Shown: piece by piece, positions 30,267 to 39,866 of the stretch
How positions within the stretch are numbered: position 1 is the first letter of the stretch
How the letters are laid out: each line of letters begins with the position of its first letter
NCBI GenBank assembly: GCA_021773355.1
Contig: JAJFKE010000023.1
Coordinates: 372,001-436,000, forward strand
Origin: Gammaproteobacteria bacterium
GTDB lineage: Bacteria; Pseudomonadota; Gammaproteobacteria; Pseudomonadales; Pseudohongiellaceae
Length of the DNA stretch: 64,000 bases
Reading direction: 5' to 3'
The notes under the pieces: model-generated
Databases searched by the model: none
Told to the model about the DNA's origin: nothing
The model's input: only the letters and a program-made list of their open reading frames with translations
Program-made: the position numbers and the translations under genes

Positions 30267-32018
30267 ATGAAGCAAATCAACACTTTTATACTCCTACTCG
30301 CGTCTGTAAGCCTCGCTGCTTGCGCGCTTACCCCAGAGCCTGTCACTAGCAACCCAGAGCCTGCGACTACTGCAGTTGCAACGGCAGCAGCGACTGTTGC
30401 CCCGAGCGCGGCAGAAATTGAATACGGCAGCTTCACCGAAGACCAGCTATACGAGGCCATAGTCAGTGAATTAAGTGCTCAGCGTGGCCAGGTCGTCGAT
30501 GCCGGCGAAGGCTATTTTGATCTAGCCATGGCAACCCGGGATATCACTGTAATTCAGCGAGCTGTGCAATTTGCCTCCGTGAACGGCGATATCAACGCCT
30601 TGTTACAACTTGGTTTGCTATGGGCCGAGGTTTCACCGGGCGATCCTCAGCCACATTTGCTGTTGAGCATACAATTTCTGGAAAGCGGCGCCTTCGAACA
30701 GGCGATTTCCCATATGAGGCGGGTAATCGAGTTTGGTGGCAATATTGATTTTGCCGCCCTCTCCTCTCGCACCGGCAGACTCAACCCTCAGGACCGATCT
30801 GTACTCATTAGCCATCTGCGCCAACTAAAGGAAGAATATTCTGCTCAGAATTCGATTCATTTAGCGCTTATACAATTGTTGGCACAGAATCGAGATTTCG
30901 AAGAAGCATTAAAGGAGCTCGAAATTTTGCAGGAGGCGTCTGCATTAACCCCGAACATGGTTTTGCTTGAAGCGCAAATTTTGCAGAATATGGAAAGATC
31001 AGAACAGTCGTTACGGGTAATGCGCGACGGAGTGGCGCGTTTCGAAAGCGACAAGAACCTACGTTTCAGCTATGCCCGCCTGCTGATCCAGAATGAACAA
31101 TACGAACTTGCCCAGGCACAATTTCAGATTCTGATTGCACAAGACCCGCAGGATTGGGAAACCCTCTACTCCATTGCCTTGTTAGACACCCAACTACAAA
31201 ATTTCGACAGCGCCATAGCAGCCTACAGGAAACTGATTGGCGTCAATCAACACGCCGATGAGAGTCAGTATAACCTTGGGCTTATTTATCAAGAGCAAGG
31301 CGATCGTTCAAAATCACTGAAACATTTTCGCCAGGTACGCATCGGCACCAATAATTTCCTTGCCGCACAGCAGCAAGCTACTCGACTGTCCATACAATTG
31401 GGACGCCTCGACGATGCACACTCCTGGCTGAGTCAACTTTCCCGCGGCCAACCCCGCCTGCAAGTATTGTTCACCACTATAGAATCTTCGGTACTCATTC
31501 AGGAAGGGTACGCCAGGGAAGCTGAGCAACTGCTCAATACAGCATTGAACAGGTTTCCCAATGAAACCGACCTGCTATTTGCCCGTGTTCTCTACTACGA
31601 TTACATTGCCGACCGGGAAGGCTCCGAACGTGATCTACGCCAGATCATTCGACTGCTACCGGAAGATTCCCGTGCACTAAATCATCTAGGCTATATGCTG
31701 GCGGACCAAACAAGCCGTTACCAGGAAGCGCTGGAACTGATCGAGAGAGCGATAGCGATATCGCCTGATGATCCCGCCATTATCGACAGCCTGGGCTGGG
31801 CACTTTACAAAGTAGGGCGCTACGAAGAAGCACTACAGAATATGCGTCGAGCCTTCGCCGCCTTCCCCGATGACGAGGTCGCTTCTCATCTAGGCGAAGT
31901 ATTGTGGGCATTGGGACGGAAAGAAGAAGCAATGCAAGTTTGGCAAGACGCTTTGGAGACAGAGCCTGACAGCCTGCTTATAAAAGAAGCGATGGCACGA
32001 CTTCAATCGGCAGAATGA
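30267..32018 (+). CDS. Tetratricopeptide-repeat lipoprotein upstream of lolB
   Basis: The 583-residue protein has a lipoprotein signal (SVSLAAC, lipid Cys near residue 19), a low-complexity Ala/Thr/Pro/Glu linker, and then about ten TPR-type helical repeats (for example ALLDTQLQNFDSAIAAYRKL, IIDSLGWALYKVGRYEEAL). A TPR protein in this position, directly upstream of lolB, is common in pseudomonads and relatives. It probably acts as a periplasmic scaffold; its partners are unknown. Its stop overlaps the lolB start as ATGA. Confidence 0.88.
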   Translation: MKQINTFILLLASVSLAACALTPEPVTSNPEPATTAVATAAATVAPSAAEIEYGSFTEDQLYEAIVSELSAQRGQVVDAGEGYFDLAMATRDITVIQRAVQFASVNGDINALLQLGLLWAEVSPGDPQPHLLLSIQFLESGAFEQAISHMRRVIEFGGNIDFAALSSRTGRLNPQDRSVLISHLRQLKEEYSAQNSIHLALIQLLAQNRDFEEALKELEILQEASALTPNMVLLEAQILQNMERSEQSLRVMRDGVARFESDKNLRFSYARLLIQNEQYELAQAQFQILIAQDPQDWETLYSIALLDTQLQNFDSAIAAYRKLIGVNQHADESQYNLGLIYQEQGDRSKSLKHFRQVRIGTNNFLAAQQQATRLSIQLGRLDDAHSWLSQLSRGQPRLQVLFTTIESSVLIQEGYAREAEQLLNTALNRFPNETDLLFARVLYYDYIADREGSERDLRQIIRLLPEDSRALNHLGYMLADQTSRYQEALELIERAIAISPDDPAIIDSLGWALYKVGRYEEALQNMRRAFAAFPDDEVASHLGEVLWALGRKEEAMQVWQDALETEPDSLLIKEAMARLQSAE

Positions 32019-32668
32019 ACACAGTGCCTATGCAGAGGAATTTGAAAAAGCGTTCGGCAACTCAGGCGCTGATTGGAGTGATCTTCGGAGGAATGTTGCT
32101 GTTCGCTTGCACGTCCATCCCAATTGCGCCCCCTGCCGAAGAAAACAGTGACTGGGCTAGACAACGCGATCGATTACAGGAACTGGATTCTTGGGAGTTG
32201 CGTGGCCGGGTTAATGTTCGTTACGACAATGAATCCCATACGCCGCGTATTCAATGGATGCAACAAAGCGTCGAGTATCATATTCGCCTGTGGGGAACCT
32301 TCAATGCCGGCAATACCTTAATTGTTGGAAGGCCTGGCTATGTGACGCTGGAGCAAGACGGTGAAATCCTCAGCGCTACCAGTCCGGAACAACTCATCTT
32401 GCAGCAACTGGGTTATGAACTACCTGTTTCACACCTGAATTACTGGATTAAAGGTTTGCCCTCACCAGAGATGGAGGCCGACCTCAGTTTTAATGATCTC
32501 AACCAGCTGGTCACGATTAAGCAGGCAGACTGGACCATCAATCTTAGCGATCCGCGCCAGTACGGGTCCATTAGTCTGCCACGCGATGTCGTGTTGACGC
32601 GTCCAAAAAATGATATTCGTCTCCGATTCTTTGGGCTCAATTGGAGCGGCGACGAATCATTTAACTAA
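32015..32668 (+). CDS. lolB: Outer-membrane lipoprotein receptor LolB
   Basis: The 217-residue protein has a lipoprotein signal with lipobox LLFAC and then the LolB core WELRGRVNVRYDNESHTPRIQW, split to mark WELRGR and NVRY. Further matches are RLWGTFNAGNTLIVG and YWIKGLPSP. LolB accepts lipoproteins from LolA and places them in the outer membrane. The stop TAA overlaps the ispE ATG by one base. Confidence 0.92.
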   Translation: MNTVPMQRNLKKRSATQALIGVIFGGMLLFACTSIPIAPPAEENSDWARQRDRLQELDSWELRGRVNVRYDNESHTPRIQWMQQSVEYHIRLWGTFNAGNTLIVGRPGYVTLEQDGEILSATSPEQLILQQLGYELPVSHLNYWIKGLPSPEMEADLSFNDLNQLVTIKQADWTINLSDPRQYGSISLPRDVVLTRPKNDIRLRFFGLNWSGDESFN

Positions 32669-33522
32669 TGGCTGCTCAATCCCTGCAATTTTTGGCTCCG
32701 GCCAAACTCAATCTGTTTCTGCATATCACCGGCCGCCGTGCCGATGGCTACCACGAATTACAAACCTTGTTTCAATTGCTGGACTATGGCGATCAGATGG
32801 AATTTGAGTTATCTGCCCCGGGAACAATTGCACTACACATTTCATCATCGAATGGGGCCACCACTGGCGTGCCCTTGGATAATAACCTGATTACTCAGGC
32901 AGCAGAGCTACTCAGAGAAGAGGCTGGCAATCCTGCGCTGAGCGCCAGTATTAGCCTGCACAAGCAGATCCCAAGCGGAGCCGGACTCGGAGGAGGTAGC
33001 TCGAATGCCGCTATTTGTCTGTTGGCTCTGAATCGGCTTTGGGGGCTAAACCTCGACCAAGCCAAATTATGCGAATTAGGTGTAAAACTGGGCGCTGATG
33101 TTCCCCTGTTTGTCCGCGGCAAATCGGCCTGGGCGGAAGGAATAGGAGAGCAGCTCAGCCCCGTAGAATTGGGCGATGGCTGGTATCTGGTGGTCACGCC
33201 AAACTGTTCAGTCGCAACCGCAGCGATTTTTTGCCATGAACATTTGACACGGAACTCCCAAGCCATCAAAATGGCCGACTTTCTGGCAGGCAGAGCCCGA
33301 AATGACTGTGAATCAGTCACCAGGAAACTGCATCCAGAGGTGAATCAGGCTTTCGAATACTTGTCTCGGTTTGCCGAATTTAAGATGACAGGTACCGGCG
33401 CCAGTCTATTTTCACGCTTCGAGACTGAAGCCTCTGCCAGGAACGTGTTGAGTAAGTTACCGGAGAATTTGCCAGGCTTCGTTGCCAAAGGCATCGATTC
33501 CATTGCACAGTGTTATAGCTAA
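32668..33522 (+). CDS. ispE: 4-diphosphocytidyl-2-C-methyl-D-erythritol kinase
   Basis: The 284-residue GHMP kinase has PAKLNLFLHITGRRADGYHEL (split to mark PAKLNLFLHI and RADGYHEL), the ATP loop IPSGAGLGGGSSNAA, and the C-terminal MTGTGASLFSRF. It phosphorylates CDP-ME in the MEP isoprenoid pathway. The order lolB-ispE-tRNA-Gln-prs is widely conserved in gammaproteobacteria. Confidence 0.96.
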   Translation: MAAQSLQFLAPAKLNLFLHITGRRADGYHELQTLFQLLDYGDQMEFELSAPGTIALHISSSNGATTGVPLDNNLITQAAELLREEAGNPALSASISLHKQIPSGAGLGGGSSNAAICLLALNRLWGLNLDQAKLCELGVKLGADVPLFVRGKSAWAEGIGEQLSPVELGDGWYLVVTPNCSVATAAIFCHEHLTRNSQAIKMADFLAGRARNDCESVTRKLHPEVNQAFEYLSRFAEFKMTGTGASLFSRFETEASARNVLSKLPENLPGFVAKGIDSIAQCYS

Positions 33523-33562
33523 CATCACAGCCATGAGAACACTATAAAGAAAGAAGAGTTAT

Positions 33563-33637
33563 TGGGGTGTCGCCAAGTGGTAAGGCACAAGGTTTTGATC
33601 CTTGCATGCGTTGGTTCGAATCCAGCCACCCCAGCCA
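33563..33637 (+). tRNA. tRNA-Gln (anticodon TTG)
   Basis: The cloverleaf is complete: acceptor TGGGGTG/CACCCCA, D arm GCC/GGC, anticodon arm CAAGG-TTTTGAT-CCTTG giving anticodon TTG, T arm GTTGG-TTCGAAT-CCAGC, discriminator G and an encoded CCA. Its place between ispE and prs is conserved. Confidence 0.96.
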
Positions 33638-33768
33638 TTTTCTCAAGCAGAATCAGAGCAGAGTCAAAACATTGTAACAAATATATTCTGTTTCGAACGC
33701 TCTATATAAAGCTATCCAAACTGAGCCACTAGTCCGAACTACTTGTAGCAAACCAACAGGAACTAAAC

Positions 33769-34719
33769 GTGCCAAATAATTTGATGGTCTTTACTGGCAA
33801 TGCCAATCCAGAATTGGCAGACAATATCGCCAAACACATCGGTGTCCCCTTGGGTTATGCAAATATTAGCAAGTTCAGCGATGGGGAAATTTCTGTTGAA
33901 TTAAATGAGAACGTTCGCGGCAAGGACGTGTTTATAATTCAACCGACCTGCGCGCCTACCAACGATAGCATCATGGAATTGCTATTGATGGCTGATGCAC
34001 TACATCGCGCATCGGCAAACAGAATCACTGCGGTGATTCCCTATTTCGGCTATGCCAGACAAGATCGACGCGTACGTTCGGCCCGTGTCGCCATTAGTTC
34101 AAAAGTCGTTGCCGACATGATCGGCACCGTCGGTGTTAATCGCGTACTCACCGTAGATTTACACGCGGAACAGATTCAGGGGTTCTTTAATATCCCGGTA
34201 GACAACGTTTATGGATCACCGGTGTTAACCGATGATATTGAACGTCAACGCTACGAAAACCTATTAGTAGTATCACCAGATATCGGTGGTGTGGTTAGGG
34301 CACGAGCCGTGGCCAAGCAACTTAACGTCGATCTGGCCATTATCGACAAGCGACGACCCGCGGCGAATGTCGCACAAGTCATGCACATCATCGGTGATGT
34401 GGAAGGCCGTAGCTGTCTGATCGTGGATGACATGGTTGATACCGCTGGCACGCTCTGTAAGGCCGCCGATGCGCTTAAAGAACATGGCGCATCAAAAGTA
34501 GTGGCCTATTGTACACATCCGGTTTTATCCGGCCCTGCGATAGAGAACATTGAAACTTCCAGCCTCGACTCTCTGGTGGTTACCGATACCATTCCACTGA
34601 GCGACGCTGCAAAGAATTGTAAACGCATTCGACAATTGTCCATGGCCAAACTATTAGCCGAGTCGATTCGCCGAGTGAGTAATGAAGAATCCATAAGCGC
34701 GATGTTTGATAATACTTAG
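33769..34719 (+). CDS. prs: Ribose-phosphate pyrophosphokinase
   Basis: The 316-residue enzyme has the N-terminal [18 protein letters not shown] and [16 protein letters not shown], the flexible loop [11 protein letters not shown], and the PRPP loop [17 protein letters not shown]. It makes PRPP from ribose-5-phosphate and ATP for nucleotide, His and Trp synthesis. Confidence 0.97.
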   Translation: MPNNLMVFTGNANPELADNIAKHIGVPLGYANISKFSDGEISVELNENVRGKDVFIIQPTCAPTNDSIMELLLMADALHRASANRITAVIPYFGYARQDRRVRSARVAISSKVVADMIGTVGVNRVLTVDLHAEQIQGFFNIPVDNVYGSPVLTDDIERQRYENLLVVSPDIGGVVRARAVAKQLNVDLAIIDKRRPAANVAQVMHIIGDVEGRSCLIVDDMVDTAGTLCKAADALKEHGASKVVAYCTHPVLSGPAIENIETSSLDSLVVTDTIPLSDAAKNCKRIRQLSMAKLLAESIRRVSNEESISAMFDNT

Positions 34720-34852
34720 ACTTTGGTACTGAGTTTTATTGGAGTTGAGCGGATAACCGATGTTTAGTGATACTTTAGAGATCGCTTGACACTTTTTTAA
34801 TTCTGTACCTAACCGGTCGCAAGTTAGGCACAGCACTTCTTAGGAGAGACTT

Positions 34853-35536
34853 ATGTCTGCTGAAGAATTTGAGTTGAACTGTACAGTTCGAACGGATTTA
34901 GGGAAAGGTGCGAGCCGCCGCCTACGTCGTTTGAACAATGATATTCCTGCCGTACTTTACGGCGGCGGAAAAGATTCTGTTTCATTAACCATTGCCCATA
35001 AAGACATTATCAAGGCAACCGGTAATGAGGCCTTCTTTTCGCACATTATTACCCTCAATGTCGACAAGAAAAAAGAAAAGGCCGTTATCAAGGCATTGCA
35101 GCGTCACCCTGCCAAACCTTTTATCCTGCATGCTGACTTTCTGCGTGTAAGCGACAAGCAGGCAATTACGGTTAATGTGCCTCTTCACTTCTTGAATGAA
35201 GACAAGTGCCTGGGTGTTAAGTTAGGCGGTGGTAGTATCCTTAAGACGCTTAATGAGATTGAAGTCTCCTGTTTGCCAAAAGATCTTCCAGAGTTTATCG
35301 AAGTGGATATGCTGGAACTGGAAATTGGCGATTCAATCCATCTGTCAGACATCGCATTACCAGAGGGCGTAACCAGTATTGCCCTGTCGCATGGTGAAGA
35401 AAGCGATCACAGTGTGGCTACCGTGCAAGCGCCTAGAGCCGAATCTAGCGAAGATGAAGCAGGTGAGGAAGCGCCAGAAGCTGCCGCTGGCGACGACGAT
35501 GCCGCTGACGATGCCTCCGGAGATAAGGAAGACTAG
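34853..35536 (+). CDS. rplY: 50S ribosomal protein L25/general stress protein Ctc
   Basis: The 227-residue protein has the L25 5S-rRNA-binding domain at the N-terminus ([27 protein letters not shown], split to mark KGASRRLRR and IPAVLYGG). It also has the additional TL5/CTC domain ([20 protein letters not shown]) and an acidic, Ala-rich tail of about 30 residues. The two-domain form is standard in Pseudomonas relatives. A GGAG site (taggagag) precedes the ATG. Confidence 0.95.
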   Translation: MSAEEFELNCTVRTDLGKGASRRLRRLNNDIPAVLYGGGKDSVSLTIAHKDIIKATGNEAFFSHIITLNVDKKKEKAVIKALQRHPAKPFILHADFLRVSDKQAITVNVPLHFLNEDKCLGVKLGGGSILKTLNEIEVSCLPKDLPEFIEVDMLELEIGDSIHLSDIALPEGVTSIALSHGEESDHSVATVQAPRAESSEDEAGEEAPEAAAGDDDAADDASGDKED

Positions 35537-35565
35537 TTTCGTTTCTAGCCTAGCCCTAAAAACTT

Positions 35566-36150
35566 ATGCCAGGCAATTCCTTAAAACTTATTGTGGGTCT
35601 GGGTAATCCAGGCCCGCAATATGATTCTAATCGGCATAACGCTGGCGTCATCTTCCTCCATCACCTTTGTAAGAGTTACTCAGGTACTCTGCGTGGCGAG
35701 AGCAAGTTTTTCGGCGAATTAGGTACTATCAATATTGCCGGGCAAGACATCAAACTATTATTCCCAACTACCTTCATGAACCACAGCGGCAAGTCTGTCG
35801 CCGCGGTGTGTAATTTTTACAAGATTGAAGCAGAGAATATATTGGTGGCCTACGATGAAATCGATTTCGAAGTGGGCGTAAGCCGTTTTAAACACGGTGG
35901 CGGCCACGGTGGGCACAACGGTATTCGAGATATTATTAACGCCCTGGGCGGGGAAAAAGATTTTTACCGTTTGAGAATCGGCGTAGGACATCCCGGTCAC
36001 AAGTCCATGGTGGCCAGCTATGTGCTAAGCGATCCATCCCGATCGGAAGCCGATCTCATCATGTCCAACATAGAAGATGCGATTCGGGTAACACCCAAAG
36101 CCGTGCAAGGCGAATGGGAAGAAGCCATGCGTCTATTGCATACTGAATAG
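35566..36150 (+). CDS. pth: Peptidyl-tRNA hydrolase
   Basis: The 194-residue protein begins LKLIVGLGNPGPQYDSNRHNAG with the catalytic His of RHNAG, and has FMNHSGKSV, AYDEIDFEVG and KHGGGHGGHNGIRDI. It recycles peptidyl-tRNA that drops off ribosomes. It is 29 bases after rplY and probably cotranscribed with it. Confidence 0.97.
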   Translation: MPGNSLKLIVGLGNPGPQYDSNRHNAGVIFLHHLCKSYSGTLRGESKFFGELGTINIAGQDIKLLFPTTFMNHSGKSVAAVCNFYKIEAENILVAYDEIDFEVGVSRFKHGGGHGGHNGIRDIINALGGEKDFYRLRIGVGHPGHKSMVASYVLSDPSRSEADLIMSNIEDAIRVTPKAVQGEWEEAMRLLHTE

Positions 36151-36170
36151 CTTAAGAAGTAGAGACAGTC

Positions 36171-37262
36171 ATGGCAGTTAAATGTGGAATCGTAGGGTTA
36201 CCCAATGTGGGCAAGTCTACCCTGTTCAATGCCCTAACCAAGGCCGGCATAGCTGCGGAAAACTTTCCGTTTTGCACCATAGAACCCAACTCAGGCATTG
36301 TTCCGATTCCCGATAGTCGTTTGGACAACTTAGCTGAAATAGTGCAGCCGCAGAAAGTTATTGCAACCACCATGGAATTCACCGATATAGCTGGTCTGGT
36401 TGCTGGCGCCTCAAAGGGTGAAGGCCTGGGCAATCAGTTCCTGGCAAACATTCGCGAGACCGATGCCATCTCCCATGTGGTGCGTTGCTTCGAAGACAGC
36501 AATGTCACCCATGTATCGGACAAGATCGATCCAGCCTCCGATATCGAAACCATTAACACCGAACTCGCCTTAGCCGATCTAGAAAGCGTCGATAAGTTTC
36601 TGGATAAGGTATCCCGCGTAGCCAAGAGCGGCGACAAAGATGCCCAACGACAGGCGCTGGTATTAGAGAAAGTAAAAGCGCATTTGGATGAGGCAAAACC
36701 GGTTCGTACCCTGGACCTCGCCAAGGAAGAAATAGCAGACCTTTACAGCCTGCATCTACTGACTATCAAGCCGGTGATGTACATCGCCAACGTCGACGAA
36801 GAAGGATTTGAAAACAACCCCTATCTAGACACAGTAAATGCCATCGCCGAATCAGAAGGCGCTATCGTAGTAGCGATCTGCAATAAACTGGAAGCAGAGA
36901 TCGCTGAGCTGGAAGAAGATGAAAAACTCGAATTCCTGCAAGACCTGGGCATGATCGAGGCTGGCCTTGACCGCGTAATCCGCGCCGGCTACACCCTACT
37001 CGGCCTGCAGACCTATTTCACCGCCGGAGTAAAAGAAGTAAGAGCCTGGACCGTAAAGAAAGGCGCCACCGCGCCGCAGGCAGCAGCGGTAATACACACC
37101 GATTTCGAGAAGGGCTTCATTCGCGCGGAAGTGGTCGCCTATCAGGATTTCATCGACAACAACGGTGAGAACGGCGCCAAAGAGGCCGGCAAATGGCGCT
37201 TGGAAGGCAAGGAATACATCGTGCAGGATGGCGACGTAATCCACTTTAGATTTAATGTCTAG
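36171..37262 (+). CDS. ychF: Redox-regulated ATPase YchF
   Basis: The 363-residue Obg-family P-loop protein has [18 protein letters not shown], the switch [20 protein letters not shown] and the NKLE-type G4 (CNKLE). A C-terminal TGS domain follows ([29 protein letters not shown]). YchF/Ola1 binds ATP rather than GTP, associates with ribosomes and modulates oxidative-stress response. The order pth-ychF is common. Confidence 0.97.
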   Translation: MAVKCGIVGLPNVGKSTLFNALTKAGIAAENFPFCTIEPNSGIVPIPDSRLDNLAEIVQPQKVIATTMEFTDIAGLVAGASKGEGLGNQFLANIRETDAISHVVRCFEDSNVTHVSDKIDPASDIETINTELALADLESVDKFLDKVSRVAKSGDKDAQRQALVLEKVKAHLDEAKPVRTLDLAKEEIADLYSLHLLTIKPVMYIANVDEEGFENNPYLDTVNAIAESEGAIVVAICNKLEAEIAELEEDEKLEFLQDLGMIEAGLDRVIRAGYTLLGLQTYFTAGVKEVRAWTVKKGATAPQAAAVIHTDFEKGFIRAEVVAYQDFIDNNGENGAKEAGKWRLEGKEYIVQDGDVIHFRFNV

Positions 37263-37346
37263 CTTGACAAATTCCCTCGAAATGCCGAAAATTCGCGGCC
37301 TTTCGAGAATTAAGATATAGAATTCATGCACGAAATTTGAAGTTTT

Positions 37347-37638
37347 AAAATTTCGTAGCGAGGGTTTCTAGTGTGCTGTAGATGTGAATTTGAATTTCCA
37401 TTTCACGCGCAGATGTATAAGTCATACATCGAGCATGAAATGCTCAGTAAAATTTGCAGATGGCGTATTATCGGAGGCCGCAGTAAGAAGTGCAAATTTT
37501 GTAGCGAGGGCTTCGAGAATGCGTTAGATGTGGATTTTATTTCCCATTTCACGCGCAGGTGTATACGTCATACATCGAGCATGAAATGCTCAGTAAAATT
37601 CGCAGATGGCGTATTATCGGAGGCCGCAGTAAAAATTT
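37347..37638 (+). repeat. Two tandem 146-bp structured repeats before tRNA-Met
   Basis: The segment from 37355 recurs at 37501, period 146. The last 86 bases of each unit (37401-37486 and 37547-37632) differ at only three positions. Each unit holds two hairpins: a 7-bp stem at 37412-37430 and 37558-37576 (one A-T to G-T change keeps pairing) and gagcat-gaa-atgctc at 37431-37445 and 37577-37591. The second unit ends 7 bases before the tRNA. Open frames within it look like by-products of the repeat. Confidence 0.85.
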
Positions 37639-37639
37639 T

Positions 37640-37716
37640 GGCTATGTAGCTCAGCTGGTTAGAGCACAGCATTCATAATGCTGGGGTCGGTGGTTCAAGT
37701 CCACCCATAGCTACCA
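37640..37716 (+). tRNA. tRNA-Met (elongator, anticodon CAT)
   Basis: Full cloverleaf: acceptor GGCTATG/CATAGCT (first pair G-T), D arm GCTC/GAGC, anticodon arm CAGCA-TTCATAA-TGCTG, T arm GGTGG-TTCAAGT-CCACC, discriminator A and encoded CCA. The body resembles elongator tRNA-Met rather than the CAT-bearing tRNA-Ile. From the anticodon stem-loop to the 3' end it is duplicated in diverged form at 44761. Confidence 0.94.
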
Positions 37717-37760
37717 TTTTAAAGGGGGGTAGGTCTTTAAATAGGTCTGCCCCCTTTTAT
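37717..37760 (+). terminator. Terminator of tRNA-Met
   Basis: A G-rich arm (aaagggggg) and C-rich arm (gcccccttt) form a hairpin followed by tttt. A diverged version follows the tRNA copy at 44811. The hairpin also overlaps the 3' end of the minus-strand small gene at 37737. Confidence 0.7.
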
Positions 37761-37973
37761 GTAAAGAAAGATTTCTAGCACCGGCTTTACTGATAGCCTG
37801 TTATGTTCTTGTGCTGCCTCATTGAGTTTTTGATTTTTTATCGACTGATCCAATGTCAACAAGAGCGCACATGCAGCAATGATTATCGGTGCGAACGTAG
37901 AAATACTGCGTACTCGCTGTTTACGTGCCTTACGTCGCTTCTTAGCCGTGTCAGCTTCATCGGCACTATTCAT
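37737..37973 (-). CDS. Small single-pass membrane protein, probably 3'-truncated
   Basis: The protein has 78 residues: a basic N-terminus (KKRRKARKQR), one membrane helix (FAPIIIAACALLLTLDQ), then QKLNEAAQEHNRLSVKPVLEIFL. A GGAGG site sits seven bases before the ATG, so the gene is probably translated. The phrase EHNRLSVKP is common in bacterial proteins that continue for another 80 or so residues with a C-terminal domain. Here the frame runs into the tRNA terminator hairpin and stops, which suggests the end was cut at the island boundary. Function unknown. Confidence 0.6.
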   Translation of the reverse strand: MNSADEADTAKKRRKARKQRVRSISTFAPIIIAACALLLTLDQSIKNQKLNEAAQEHNRLSVKPVLEIFLYIKGGRPI

Positions 37974-38021
37974 TTATAATCCCTCCGTCTCCTTTTAGGT
38001 ATTTTCTCGAATCCCAACCAA

Positions 38022-38423
38022 TTATAAGTAACCGGATCCGTATGTGTACATATCCACTTGGGTAACTTTTTCATCCACAGAAATACCAATTCTGACAACC
38101 AAATTTGACCCTAATGCCGGCGACCACCATCGCTCTCGAATGTTTCGAAAAGTAATTGTGTATATTCCCTTTTCTGATTCAGCCCAAGGAAATATTGGTA
38201 CTTTTGAATATCTCTCTCTTTCTTCGTATGTAAATTCATCTGGAAATTTCATCAGGTATGTCTCGACGTCAGATCTGTGCAGCCCCTGAGGCAAATTAGA
38301 AATGATCTCACTTCTTGATATGGCGGTCGTATTTACGTAGAGCCAAGCCCAACCAATTACCATGATCGACAGAAGCGAAATAATTACATACAGAATTGAA
38401 TTCCTTAAAGTAGCAATATTCAT
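38022..38423 (-). CDS. Hypothetical membrane-anchored protein
   Basis: The protein has about 133 residues from the ATG ending at 38423: one N-terminal membrane helix (YVIISLLSIMVIGWAWLYV) and a soluble domain containing IISNLPQGLHRSDVETYL and VRIGISVDEKVTQVDMYTYG. I recognise no family. The phrase LPQGLHRSDVETYL followed by a beta-rich tail recalls small BamE/SmpA-like lipoprotein folds, but this is weak. A longer open frame starting at 38534 overlaps the next gene and is less likely. Confidence 0.6.
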   Translation of the reverse strand: MNIATLRNSILYVIISLLSIMVIGWAWLYVNTTAISRSEIISNLPQGLHRSDVETYLMKFPDEFTYEERERYSKVPIFPWAESEKGIYTITFRNIRERWWSPALGSNLVVRIGISVDEKVTQVDMYTYGSGYL

Positions 38424-38469
38424 CTTCGACCCCAAAAATAGTTTAATTGACCTATATATCCAATATTTT

Positions 38470-39144
38470 TTACGGTGAAATTTGCAATACCGTGTTCCAA
38501 CCAGGTGCCAAAAGCTTCGGAGGGGGCTTCCCAAATACTAACTGAACCAATATACCTGAAGCGAATGAATTACTATTTTGCGTGGTTAAAAGATAATCCA
38601 AGTGAGAGTTATTTACTGCTGCTGCATACTGCTGCATTGCTAACCTGTCTTGTATTACCGAATTGGTATATCCAACGACTTGAACCAGCTCTTCTTTCGC
38701 TGGTTTATCGAAATCAATCCAGTTAACGTCATCACTTGTAGTCACCTGTGTGATCAACTCACCAAAGTCATGTTGCCCGATAAGGAATGCGGGGACATCC
38801 AGCAAACCGACTGCGTTCTGGGGCGCACCAGATGCTACATCAAAAACAGTGCTAGATGGCGGCACAATCCTAATATAAGCGTGATGAGTGTTTGCGGCTA
38901 TTGGAATGTTACTAAATACCGCATCATTATCAACGGCAGACACCACATCCGCATACTGATAAATTATTCCGTATACGCGGGCCTCGTTCTGTACGTCAAC
39001 AAAATCTACACCATCCGGTACTACCTCATAATCAGAATTGCTATACTGTTTGTTACGAAAGATGACAGAGACAGGTGGATCTATAATATCCGTGGTAAGG
39101 CAAAAACCACTTTCATATCCATTTAATAGATCAGGAATCGGCAC
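38470..39144 (-). CDS. Hypothetical protein, possibly 5'-truncated by the adjacent transposon
   Basis: A 224-codon frame without a signal peptide. The C-terminus has TTQNSNSFASGILVQLVFG and PPPKLLAPGWNTVLQ; the NSNSF...PGW pattern ends many cysteine-peptidase-like or toxin-like domains, which is only suggestive. Its 5' end lies about 25 bases from the edge of the Y1 element and overlaps the transposase frame. The beginning may therefore have been lost by insertion. Confidence 0.45.
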   Translation of the reverse strand: MPIPDLLNGYESGFCLTTDIIDPPVSVIFRNKQYSNSDYEVVPDGVDFVDVQNEARVYGIIYQYADVVSAVDNDAVFSNIPIAANTHHAYIRIVPPSSTVFDVASGAPQNAVGLLDVPAFLIGQHDFGELITQVTTSDDVNWIDFDKPAKEELVQVVGYTNSVIQDRLAMQQYAAAVNNSHLDYLLTTQNSNSFASGILVQLVFGKPPPKLLAPGWNTVLQISP

Positions 39145-39866
39145 TGCTGGGCATCCTGAAGAAAATTAGAGGGGCAGGTCTCCATTTGCACGTCGTGTGT
39201 GCGGATTATGCGGCTGATAGTGGTATGGCTTAGGTGGAGGAAGTCACCGATTTCTTGTTGGGTGTAGTGGCAACTGCGATAGGCCATGACGATGGATTGC
39301 TCACGTGAGGTATGGCGCTCAAAATACCATTCGATAGGCCGTTTCACTGGGCCATGTTGAATCTTCGGAATACCGCAGAGTTTTGTGCCTTCCGCCATCT
39401 TGCACTGCATATTTTCGACGAACTCCTCATTACCCAGATACACTTGATTGCGCAAATTTTGCCACGGTGAGGATTGACCCTTTCCTTCGATAATAAACTG
39501 TTGGTAAGCGAATTGGCTCTGGGTCTTATTCGGGTTGCACAGGGACAATAGCGTATCTGTTTGCAACCAATTCGGCCGTGTGGACAGGCCTGCTGTTGCG
39601 CGGTAACTACTCCAGGGCCACCCTCCTGCCTTATGAGTCATGCCGCGACTGTGGGTTGCCTCACCAGTCTCGATTACCAGATGGTAGTGATTGCCCATGA
39701 GACAATAGGCGTGGCAGCGCCAAGCGTAACGGTCTACGCACTGGGCAAGTAGCTCAAGAAATTTCAATCGGTCGGCCCGATCAAGGGCTATTGCCTGCCT
39801 GGCTTTTCCCCTTGCGATAATGTGGTACAACGCACCCGGAAACTCTATTCGAAGCGGTCTCGCCAT
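39123..39866 (-). pseudogene. REP-associated (Y1) transposase with internal deletion
   Basis: The N-terminus has ARPLRIEFPGALYHIIARG and the HUH nicking motif (NHYHLVIET, residues 59-67), and a C-terminal helix-turn-helix segment (TQQEIGDFLHLSHTTISRII). Full-length members have about 60-70 more residues between the HUH motif and WPWSSYRAT, including the block RYVxLNPxRA that carries the catalytic tyrosine. Here SRGM joins directly to THKAGGWPWSSYRAT near 39630-39640, so the tyrosine is missing. The last 20 or so codons read past the element's inverted repeat into flanking DNA. It is probably inactive. Confidence 0.75.

Noticed and set aside
34786..34814. Promoter for rplY (TTGACA at 34786)
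   Set aside because: No -10 hexamer at a workable spacing.
37371..37649. 92-codon open frame inside the tandem repeats
   Set aside because: It contains the repeat twice and extends into the tRNA; the sequence is better explained as structured non-coding DNA.
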